Shown piece by piece: positions 1 through 5,213 of a DNA stretch of 5,213 bases. This stretch comes from Actinomycetes bacterium (GTDB lineage: Bacteria; Actinomycetota; Acidimicrobiia; Acidimicrobiales; Microtrichaceae): the NCBI GenBank assembly GCA_023423475.1, contig JAFAFN010000251.1, forward strand, positions 1 through 5,213, in the 5' to 3' direction. The position numbers were made by a program, and so were the translations under genes. Numbering within the stretch: position 1 is the stretch's first letter; each line of letters starts with the position of its first letter. A model generated the notes under the pieces. That model saw nothing but the letters and a program-made list of their open reading frames with translations, was not told the DNA's origin and searched no databases.

Positions 1-1416
1 CCACCGGAGTGCACCGCTCGACAGCCCCGCCCCCAGGTGCCGGGCGACCGCGGTCGCCGCGACCGGCGGTGCACACAGCGCGGCGGTCAGGTGGTGCAGC
101 GACGGTGCCCCGGGCAGCGGCTCGACGCTGATCGTCGGGGTGACCGGGACGCAGTCACCGAGCAGGTCGGGCACGGCCTCGACGACCCGGGTCTGGGTCG
201 CGACGAGCACCTTGGGCACCATCCGGTCCCGTGCCCAGGCGGCGACACGCGGTGACCGCTCGGCCAGCGAGTCCAGGTCGACGCGGGGCGCCGTCCGAGC
301 GGCACCCCGGATCCGACGGGCGTGCGTCGCCCACGTCAGGCGTGCCACGTCGATCATGCCGACGGTGACGAGACGGGCCGAACCGCTGCTGCTGGCTCGG
401 GCGTCGAGGGCGCCGTCCCCAGCATCGAGATCGTCGGTGAGTGCGTAGAACTCGTCGCGGAACCCGGCGGTCGCGGTGGCGACGTCACCGAGTCGACCGC
501 CCTCGGGGGACGGCACCGCCGGGATCCCGCGCGGTCCGGCGAGCAGCGGACCCCAGGTGGGTGCGGCGGCCGGCAGCTCGACGACCGAACGCTCACGGAC
601 CGGGAGCCCCCAACCGACCTCGACGAGCTCGGCGGCGACATCGCCGTCACGAACGGGCACGCGCTGCAGCACCGGAGCGCACACCCGGACGCTTGCGTCG
701 AAGTGGGCGTCGTCGCTGCCCCACAACTCCACCAGACGAGCACGGTCGAGTACCGCCGCTCGCACGGCGGCGGTGTCCCGGGTCGAGAGGAACGAGTGGG
801 GCTGCAGGAGGCACACGATGCCGTCCGCTGCGACGAGATCGAGCGACGCCACGAGGAAGAGCGAGGCGGTGTCGGCGTACCCGCCAGTACGACCGAGCAG
901 CCGCGTCGCCGCGGCTCGTTGCCCTTCCCTACGGGCCGTCCTGGCCGAGAGCTGGTTGAGGAACGGCGGATTGCCGACCACCACGTCGATGTTGTCACGT
1001 GCCGCCGCACCGGCAGCGGCGGCAGGTGCGTCGGCGTCGAGCGCGTCGCCGACGTGGACCTGCACCTCGTCGGCCCCGACCTGCTCGCCGTGCTCCTCGG
1101 CCCACGCCACCAGCACCCGACGCGCCACCTCGGCCGCACCCGGGTCGATCTCGACGCCGACCAGCTGGCGGGTGACGACGTCACGTGGCGCCGAACCCCG
1201 CCGGTGCAGCTCGTCGGCGGCCGCGAGCAGGAAGGCACCCGATCCACAGCTCGGGTCGCAGACCGCTCTCGGCGCACGACCCAGGTGGTCGAACGCCAGG
1301 GCGACGAGCAGCTCCGCGAGGTCGACCGGCGTGTAGTGCGCACCCCGCTCGCGCCGCGTCGCGTCGTCGAGCCCACGTTCGTGGGCGTCGACGAGGTCGC
1401 GGGCTCTGCTGCTCAC
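1..1416 (-). CDS. N6-adenine-specific DNA methyltransferase (class I, Eco57I/N6_Mtase-like), 3' end cut off by the window edge
   Basis: The gene encodes an S-adenosylmethionine-dependent enzyme expected to methylate adenine N6 in a specific DNA sequence. Reading from GTG at 1416 gives 472 codons with no stop. Visible motifs are GAHYTP at residues 25-30 (motif X region), DPSCGSGAF at 54-62 (motif I, SAM binding), GVEIDP at 87-92 (motif II), GDAL at 123-126 (motif III), GNPPF at 148-152 (motif IV, catalytic), GYADTASLFL at 179-188 and GFRDEFY at 318-324. The last visible residues, GLSSGALRW, resemble the end of the target-recognition part of such enzymes, so perhaps only a few dozen residues are missing. 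No in-frame ATG exists near the start, and the GTG has no clear Shine-Dalgarno. It begins 16 bases after the helicase stop, so translational coupling is likely. No restriction enzyme is visible, so it could be an orphan methylase or part of a system continuing to the left. The family call is firm; the target sequence is unknown. Confidence 0.88.
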   Translation of the reverse strand, partial: MSSRARDLVDAHERGLDDATRRERGAHYTPVDLAELLVALAFDHLGRAPRAVCDPSCGSGAFLLAAADELHRRGSAPRDVVTRQLVGVEIDPGAAEVARRVLVAWAEEHGEQVGADEVQVHVGDALDADAPAAAAGAAARDNIDVVVGNPPFLNQLSARTARREGQRAAATRLLGRTGGYADTASLFLVASLDLVAADGIVCLLQPHSFLSTRDTAAVRAAVLDRARLVELWGSDDAHFDASVRVCAPVLQRVPVRDGDVAAELVEVGWGLPVRERSVVELPAAAPTWGPLLAGPRGIPAVPSPEGGRLGDVATATAGFRDEFYALTDDLDAGDGALDARASSSGSARLVTVGMIDVARLTWATHARRIRGAARTAPRVDLDSLAERSPRVAAWARDRMVPKVLVATQTRVVEAVPDLLGDCVPVTPTISVEPLPGAPSLHHLTAALCAPPVAATAVARHLGAGLSSGALRW

Positions 1417-1435
1417 CGTCGTGAGCCCGGGCTCA
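1411..1435 (-). promoter_or_regulatory. Two overlapping, mutually exclusive hairpins at the helicase stop / methyltransferase start
   Basis: On the minus-strand transcript, 1435-1422 reads UGAGC-CCGG-GCUCA, a perfect 14-base palindrome that includes the helicase UGA stop. Positions 1426-1411 read GCUCAC-GACG-GUGAGC, a perfect 6-bp stem with a tetraloop whose right arm contains the GUG start of the methyltransferase. The two stems share bases 1426-1422, so only one can form at a time. No U-run follows either, so a classical intrinsic terminator is unlikely. The complementarity is seen directly; a role in coupling translation of the two genes is inference. Confidence 0.35.
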
Positions 1436-2593
1436 GGGAGCGGTGGGGTCGAAGGACGACAAGTCCTTCAGCCGCGGGTCGTTCGAGAACATCTCGACGA
1501 GCGGCATGTCGAGTCCGAGGCGCTTCTGCATGCGCTTGATCTCGAGCTCCTGGTTCCACAGGGCGAGCGACACCACGAGCCCGGCCTCGCCGGCACGGGC
1601 GGTGCGCCCGGAGCGGTGCAGGTAGTTCTTGTGGTCGTTCGGCGGGTCGTAGTGGATGACGACGTCGACGTCGTCGACGTGGATGCCACGAGCCGCGACG
1701 TCGGTCGCGACGAGGACCTGCAGCTTCCCCGAGGAGAAGTTCGACAGCGCCTTCTCTCGCATGTTCTGGCGGAGGTCGCCGTGGATCGCCGCCGCCTTGA
1801 CGCCCATGTCCTCGAGCTTGCCCGTTAGGCGGTCGGCGCCGTGCTTGGTGGCGGTGAAGATCATGGTGCGATCGCTCGCGTTGACGATCGAGGCCGCGAC
1901 CTTCGCCTTGTCCATCTCGTGGACGGTGATGAAGCGATGCGTCATCTGCTCGACCGTCGCGCCGGGCGACGCGACCTCGTGGCGGGCGGGGTCGGTCTGG
2001 TACCGACTGACGAGCACGTCGACGGCCCCGTCGAGGGTGGCCGAGAAGAGCAGGGTCTGGTGGTCGCCTTCGACGTTGCGCAGGATCCACTCGACCGGCG
2101 GCAGGAAGCCCATGTCGGCCATGCGGTCGGCCTCGTCGATGATGACCTTCTGGACGTCCGCGACCGAGAGGTCGCCACGTTCGATGAGGTCGATCGCCCG
2201 GCCGGGCGTGCAGACCACGAGGTCGACGCCGTCCTTGAGCGCCTTGATCTGCTTCTCGACCGGGTCGCCGCCGTAGATCGCGGTGATCCTCGTGCCCCGC
2301 AGGTGCGCCAGGGGCAGCAGTTCGTCACGCACCTGCGTGGCGAGCTCGCGGGTGGGGACCAGGGCGATGCCCGTGGGTCGCCCCGGCTTGGCCTTGGGCA
2401 GGATCTGGAGCATCGGGAGTCCGAAGGCGAGGGTCTTGCCGGACCCCGTCTTCGCCTTTCCGCAGACGTCGCGACCGGCAAGGATGTCCGGGATGGTCAT
2501 CTCCTGGATCGGGAACGCAGAGGTGATGCCCCGTTCGGAGAGTGCATGGCACAGGTCCTCGGCGATGCCGAGCTGTTCGAAGGTTGTCGTCAT
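1433..2593 (-). CDS. DEAD-box ATP-dependent RNA helicase, minimal core
   Basis: This is a superfamily 2 RNA helicase that uses ATP to unwind or remodel RNA in the cytoplasm, as in ribosome assembly or mRNA turnover. It has 386 residues from ATG at 2593. Motifs in order are: Q motif (F5, Q30), motif I AKTGSGKT 47-54, Ia PTRELATQ 80-87, Ib TPGR 129-132, II DEAD 153-156, III SAT 184-186, V ATDVAARGIHV from 296, and VI HRSGRTAR 326-333. Both RecA-like domains are complete. It stops about 50 residues after motif VI without the basic or RNA-binding tail seen in DeaD/CsdA and many RhlE proteins. An upstream in-frame start at 2647 would add 18 residues, but alignment of the Q-motif region favours the ATG at 2593, where the protein opens MTTTFEQLGI. 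The ribosome site is weak. His305 stands where Asp is usual in motif V. It probably heads a two-gene transcript with the methyltransferase. The exact subfamily and RNA substrate cannot be told from sequence. Confidence 0.96.
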   Translation of the reverse strand: MTTTFEQLGIAEDLCHALSERGITSAFPIQEMTIPDILAGRDVCGKAKTGSGKTLAFGLPMLQILPKAKPGRPTGIALVPTRELATQVRDELLPLAHLRGTRITAIYGGDPVEKQIKALKDGVDLVVCTPGRAIDLIERGDLSVADVQKVIIDEADRMADMGFLPPVEWILRNVEGDHQTLLFSATLDGAVDVLVSRYQTDPARHEVASPGATVEQMTHRFITVHEMDKAKVAASIVNASDRTMIFTATKHGADRLTGKLEDMGVKAAAIHGDLRQNMREKALSNFSSGKLQVLVATDVAARGIHVDDVDVVIHYDPPNDHKNYLHRSGRTARAGEAGLVVSLALWNQELEIKRMQKRLGLDMPLVEMFSNDPRLKDLSSFDPTAP

Positions 2594-2622
2594 GTCCACT
2601 TCAAGTTCGTCGAATGGCGTCC

Positions 2623-2628
2623 ATCGTA
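2623..2628 (-). promoter_or_regulatory. Possible -10 element of the helicase promoter
   Basis: Minus-strand TACGAT matches the TANNNT pattern of actinobacterial housekeeping promoters. It lies about 29 bases upstream of the helicase ATG, giving a short leader. No good -35 box sits 16-18 bases further upstream; a TGAC-like element is present but too far. It is a weak candidate based on sequence only. Confidence 0.25.
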
Positions 2629-2679
2629 CCGGTCGTGGCGGTTGCACCCGTCATCAGGACGACCGGCGAGGCCCGCTCC

Positions 2680-2685
2680 GGGGGA
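2680..2685 (+). promoter_or_regulatory. Purine-rich ribosome binding site that sets the TTG start of the serine hydrolase
   Basis: GGGGGA ends four bases before TTG at 2690. This is a slightly short spacing, but it is the best Shine-Dalgarno-like sequence near any in-frame start. No in-frame ATG exists upstream of the SxxK motif within the plausible N-terminus. This supports TTG at 2690 over the alternative TTG at 2642. Confidence 0.4.
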
Positions 2686-2689
2686 CCAC

Positions 2690-3544
2690 TTGAGCGCCGC
2701 CCAGGGTGCGGTCGAGGGGTCCACGGCGACGCCGCTCGCCCTGGTCGACGGCTGGGGCGCGCCGTTCGCCGCCGCCGCGGCGATCGATCCGTCGGGCTCG
2801 GTGCACGTGCACGGCGACACCCACCATGTGGTGCGCGTCGCGTCGATCACCAAGCTGTGCACCGCGTTGGCGGTGCTGGTGGCGGTCGAGGAGGCCGCCG
2901 TCTCGCTCGACGACCCGCTCGGGCCGGACGGCTCGACGGTGCGCCACCTGCTCTGCCACGCCAGCGGGCTCGACTTCGACGGAGAGGTCGTCGCCACCCC
3001 CGGCACACGTCGGATCTACTCGAACTCGGGTTTCGACCTGCTCGGCGAGCACGTCGCGCAGCGGTCGGGCATCGACTTCGGCGACTACCTCTCCGAGGCC
3101 GTGCTCGAGCCGCTCGGCATGGGCTCGAGCGAGCTGGACGGTGGTGGAGGTCAGGGCCTGCGGTCGTGCGTGGCCGACCTGGTGCACCTCGCCACGGAGC
3201 TCGCCCATCCGACGATCCTGCACCCCACGACGGTGGAGCAGATGCGCACGGTCCAGCTGCCCGAACTGGTCGGTGTCGTCCCGGGCTGGGGCCAGCACAC
3301 GCCGTGCCCATGGGGACTCGGTCCGGAGATCCGTGGCGACAAGGTGCCGCACTGGACGGGGTCGCGCTGCTCCCCCGCCACCTACGGCCACTTCGGTGGC
3401 GCAGGTTCGCTGCTCTGGATCGACCCACGATCGGCAGTGACCTGCATCGCGGTGACCGACCGCCCGTTCGACGCCTGGGCCATCGGCGCCTGGCCGCCGT
3501 TCTCGGACGCGGTCCAGGCGTACTACTCCGCCGACGGCTCCTGA
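2690..3544 (+). CDS. Serine hydrolase of the beta-lactamase (class C/esterase) fold
   Basis: The product belongs to the penicillin-binding-like serine hydrolases (beta-lactamase/esterase EstB/D-aminopeptidase superfamily). It has 284 residues from TTG. The active-site triad of motifs is present: SITK at 52-55 (nucleophile Ser52, base Lys55), YSN at 110-112, and HFG at 234-236 in place of KTG, followed by a GGAGSLLWIDP strand. The segment around 208-224, with WGLGPEI and PHWTG, is like that of uncharacterised actinobacterial family members as I recall them. The protein is compact compared with about 360-390 residues for class C beta-lactamases and opens without a hydrophobic signal peptide, so it is probably cytoplasmic unless the start is misplaced. 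The HxG third motif suggests esterase or peptidase chemistry rather than true beta-lactamase activity; that is inference. The start choice is moderately sure. The 3' end overlaps lgt tail to tail. Confidence 0.88.
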   Translation: MSAAQGAVEGSTATPLALVDGWGAPFAAAAAIDPSGSVHVHGDTHHVVRVASITKLCTALAVLVAVEEAAVSLDDPLGPDGSTVRHLLCHASGLDFDGEVVATPGTRRIYSNSGFDLLGEHVAQRSGIDFGDYLSEAVLEPLGMGSSELDGGGGQGLRSCVADLVHLATELAHPTILHPTTVEQMRTVQLPELVGVVPGWGQHTPCPWGLGPEIRGDKVPHWTGSRCSPATYGHFGGAGSLLWIDPRSAVTCIAVTDRPFDAWAIGAWPPFSDAVQAYYSADGS

Positions 3545-4578
3545 GCTGCGTTCTCGTCGGTCGCAGCAGCCGCTGACGCGCCGTCCCCGGTCGCTGCATC
3601 GCCGGTCGCCGGCTCGTCGGCCGCTGCATCCTCGACGACCGTATCGTCGCCGGTGACGTCGTCGGCCGTCAGCTCCTCGCCCACCACCACGCCGGCAGCC
3701 AGCGAGCCCTCGGCGACACCGGCAGGAGCGGCTGCGAACGCCAGCGGATCACCGCCGGCAGCGAGCTGCTCGGTCGCGTCGCGATCGATCGGGGACCCCT
3801 TCCAGAAGAGCCACAGGAGTCCACCGACGATCAGCACCATCGAGATCCAGGTGTTGACGCGGAGTCCCGCGACCTCGGTCGCGAAGTCGATGCGCAACGA
3901 CTCGACCCACAGACGGCCGAGGCCGTAGCCCGCGACGTACACCGCGAACCAACGGCCGGGCTTGAGCACGACCTTCCTGCCCCCGAAGACGATCAACGCG
4001 GCGAGCATGAGGTTCCAGAGCCCCTCGTAGAGGAACGTCGGGTGGAACAACGTGCCGGGCGGGTACTCCGACGGCGGCGAGTCGACCTCGAGTCCCCAGA
4101 AGAGCTCGGTCGGTCGCCCGTAGAGCTCCTGGTTGAACCAGTTGCCGAGTCGTCCGATCGCCTGTGCCACCGGGACCGCCGGCGCCGCGGCGTCGGCCAC
4201 CTGGCGCCAGTCGAGCTTCATCCGCCGGCACGCGATGATCGCGACGATCGCACCGAGCAGGACGCCACCGGGGATGCCGAGACCGCCGTTCCAGATGAAG
4301 AAGGCGTCGGGCCACCAGCGTCCGTCGGAGTAGCGATCGCCGAAGTCGGTGATGACGTGGTAGATCCGGGCACCGATCAGACCGGCGGGCACGGCGAAGA
4401 TCGCCAGGGTCGTGATGTCCTCCGGGTCGCCGCCGCGGGCCTCGAAACGTCGACGGGCGATCGCGACCGCGGCGAGCACGCCGAGGGCGATGACGAGCCC
4501 GTACATCCGGAAGTTCAGCGGCCCGAGGGAGAGCTGTTGGAAGGGCGGGCTCGGGAGCGCGGCGACCAGGGTGGACAT
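3523..4578 (-). CDS. lgt: Prolipoprotein diacylglyceryl transferase Lgt
   Basis: Lgt is an inner-membrane enzyme that transfers diacylglyceryl from phosphatidylglycerol to the lipobox cysteine of prolipoproteins, the first step of lipoprotein maturation. From ATG at 4578 it has 351 residues. Several hydrophobic segments are visible, for example about 26-41, 55-70, 104-117, 190-199 and 245-259. The Lgt signature is GRLGNWFNQELYG at 142-154, and HPTFLYE follows at 179-185. Tyr26, Arg143, Asn146, Glu151 and Gly154 match residues important in E. coli Lgt, and Arg222/Glu226 appear to match its Arg239/Glu243. The E. coli His103 position is Pro103 here, in the GGLGIPGG loop. A tail of about 88 residues (264-351), rich in Ala, Asp, Glu, Gly and Thr, is probably disordered. 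ATG 4578 has GAGG eight bases upstream (4590-4587). An alternative ATG at 4599 overlaps the upstream stop as ATGA and adds seven residues. It is probably co-transcribed with the upstream gene. Confidence 0.97.
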   Translation of the reverse strand: MSTLVAALPSPPFQQLSLGPLNFRMYGLVIALGVLAAVAIARRRFEARGGDPEDITTLAIFAVPAGLIGARIYHVITDFGDRYSDGRWWPDAFFIWNGGLGIPGGVLLGAIVAIIACRRMKLDWRQVADAAAPAVPVAQAIGRLGNWFNQELYGRPTELFWGLEVDSPPSEYPPGTLFHPTFLYEGLWNLMLAALIVFGGRKVVLKPGRWFAVYVAGYGLGRLWVESLRIDFATEVAGLRVNTWISMVLIVGGLLWLFWKGSPIDRDATEQLAAGGDPLAFAAAPAGVAEGSLAAGVVVGEELTADDVTGDDTVVEDAAADEPATGDAATGDGASAAAATDENAAQEPSAE

Positions 4579-4586
4579 CGATGGGA

Positions 4587-4590
4587 CCTC
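4587..4590 (-). promoter_or_regulatory. Shine-Dalgarno supporting the inner lgt start
   Basis: Minus-strand GAGG lies eight bases before ATG 4578. The resulting N-terminus, MSTLVAALPSPP followed by a transmembrane segment, resembles other actinobacterial Lgt proteins. The competing ATG at 4599 shares bases with the TGA of the upstream gene, an arrangement typical of translational coupling, so both starts stay possible. Confidence 0.45.
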
Positions 4591-4595
4591 GGAGA

Positions 4596-5213
4596 TCATG
4601 GGCGGTCCGCCGTCGGGGTCGACGTGGACGTGGTGGTGGATGAGCGACGGTCGTCAGCGAACGGCGAGTTCGACGCACCTGGGGGCGCATCGGCGTCGAT
4701 GATCTGCTCGGGATCGTCGAGCCGGACGTCGGGCCAGTCGAACGCGGTCTCGGGGATGCAGACCGAGGCGCCGTCGAGCAGTCCGGTCGCGAGCTGGCCG
4801 TCGTTCGCGAACGGATCGACGGCCTCTCCCGAGGCGAGCCCGAGCAGGAACGGTTCGGTGTGATCACCAGCGGTCAGCGTCCTGGCCATGCAGGTCGCCG
4901 CGCTGGGCGACATGCGCCCGGCGCCGTAGAAGATCGCGGCGATGCTCTCCTGGACGTCGAGGCACTCGCTCAGGGCATCCACGACCACCGCCCGCTCGGC
5001 GTCGTCGAGGGCCAGGTCGTTGATCGACGCCCCCGTGGTGCCGGGCAGGTAGCCGAGCTCGAGCAGTCGGGCAGCGCCGACGCCCTCGACGATCGCGGTC
5101 GCGGCGCAGTCGGCCTCGGTGCGCTTCGGGGCCCAGTAGTCCATGTCGCCGGGCCGGTCCGAGAGGTCGAACGCCACGCCGACGACGACCATCTCGTCGG
5201 TCACCTCACCGTC
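4596..5213 (-). CDS. Unrecognised protein with a duplicated cysteine-pair module, 5' end probably outside the window
   Basis: The family is not recognised. The frame is open from the window edge (206 codons). A GTG at 5204 could start a 202-residue form, but no signal peptide or clear ribosome site is visible there, so the true start is more likely upstream. Numbering from that GTG, two similar units can be seen. Unit one runs from about Arg28 to Val84, with Cys33 and Cys81. Unit two runs from about Met98 to Pro151, with Cys105 and Cys149. Each begins with Ala-Asp/Thr-Cys-x-Ala, has a Leu-Leu-x-Leu stretch, and ends with a helix-like segment before the second cysteine (ALSEC, GASVC). The spacing between cysteines is 48 and 44 residues, which suggests one disulphide per unit in an exported protein. 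The last 50 residues are rich in Asp, Pro, Ser and Thr and look disordered. The stop lies 17 bases before the chosen lgt start, or overlaps the alternative one, so the two probably form an operon. Confidence 0.7.
   Translation of the reverse strand, partial: DGEVTDEMVVVGVAFDLSDRPGDMDYWAPKRTEADCAATAIVEGVGAARLLELGYLPGTTGASINDLALDDAERAVVVDALSECLDVQESIAAIFYGAGRMSPSAATCMARTLTAGDHTEPFLLGLASGEAVDPFANDGQLATGLLDGASVCIPETAFDWPDVRLDDPEQIIDADAPPGASNSPFADDRRSSTTTSTSTPTADRP

Larger units (their letters stand above)
2594..2689. other. Divergent intergenic region between helicase and serine hydrolase
   Basis: About 96 bases separate the two outward-facing starts. This gap must hold the promoter for the helicase and probably also that of the hydrolase, unless the latter starts earlier (TTG at 2642). 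On the minus strand one -10-like hexamer is visible. On the plus strand TTGCAC at 2642-2647 could be a -35, but no convincing -10 lies at the right distance in the GC-rich sequence after it. No operator-like inverted repeat stood out. Confidence 0.5.

Noticed and set aside
354..1376. A 340-codon minus-strand open frame inside the methyltransferase gene.
   Set aside because: It is a different frame from the one encoding DPSCGSGAF and GNPPF, and its product is a Ser/Arg-rich shadow.
322..1539. Long plus-strand open frame of 405 codons opposite the methyltransferase.
   Set aside because: Its product is Arg/Asp/Gly-rich without motifs, and it is antisense to a frame carrying a complete set of methyltransferase motifs.
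1655..1682. Run of GACGTC/GTCGAC repeats resembling a short tandem or palindromic element.
   Set aside because: It encodes the Val-Asp-rich segment after motif V of the helicase (residues 306-312) and is explained by Asp/Val codon use.
1841..2689. The hydrolase reading frame stays open far upstream, giving an apparent protein of 567 residues on the plus strand.
   Set aside because: The extra part is antisense to the conserved helicase, has no domain-like pattern, and reflects the lack of stops in GC-rich DNA. The hydrolase family starts shortly before the SxxK motif.
3588..3632. Repeated GCTGCATC and GCCGG/CCGGC inverted repeats near the end of lgt, considered as a terminator.
   Set aside because: They lie in the Ala/Thr/Gly/Asp codon repeats of the Lgt tail, with no T-run on either strand.
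4612..4646. Strand-biased GTGGACGTGG repeat near the lgt start, considered as a regulatory repeat.
   Set aside because: It encodes the Ser/Thr run at the C-terminus of the upstream protein, so codon repetition explains it.
4042..4863. A 273-codon plus-strand open frame opposite lgt and its upstream neighbour.
   Set aside because: It crosses two genes on the other strand, and its product has no recognisable features.

Overview
The window is GC-rich and gene-dense, with strong G/C bias at third codon positions and GTG/TTG starts in use. It looks like a high-GC actinobacterial chromosome. The Lgt form (a Trp-Asn-Gly-Gly-Leu-Gly-Ile-Pro-Gly-Gly loop plus a long acidic C-terminal tail) and the cysteine-repeat protein next to it fit Acidimicrobiia (Ilumatobacter-like), but that placement is inference from memory of the families, not a search result.

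Layout from left to right. Positions 1-1416 (minus) hold an N6-adenine DNA methyltransferase whose C-terminus runs off the left edge. It lies 16 bases downstream of a complete DEAD-box RNA helicase at 1433-2593 (minus), so the two are probably co-transcribed. A divergent intergenic gap of about 96 bases follows. A small beta-lactamase-fold serine hydrolase then lies on the plus strand at 2690-3544, probably starting at TTG. It converges on, and overlaps by 22 bases, the lgt gene at 3523-4578 (minus). At the right edge, 4596-5213 (minus) is the C-terminal part of an unrecognised protein with a duplicated cysteine-pair module. It lies immediately upstream of lgt and is probably co-transcribed with it.

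How the genes relate. Lgt is housekeeping: it attaches diacylglyceryl to lipobox cysteines of exported prolipoproteins. The cysteine-rich upstream neighbour may itself be exported, but its N-terminus is not visible. The helicase is a minimal RNA-remodelling core. The methyltransferase has all its catalytic motifs but no restriction enzyme is visible beside it. The hydrolase is an enzyme of unknown substrate with an intact SxxK/YxN/HxG active site and no evident signal peptide.

No RNA genes, insertion sequences, CRISPR arrays or prophage signals were seen. Overall this is an ordinary chromosomal segment. The items most worth a second look are the duplicated cysteine module protein coupled to lgt, and a pair of mutually exclusive hairpins at the helicase stop/methyltransferase start junction. 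I see no convincing evidence of a wholly new biological system here.
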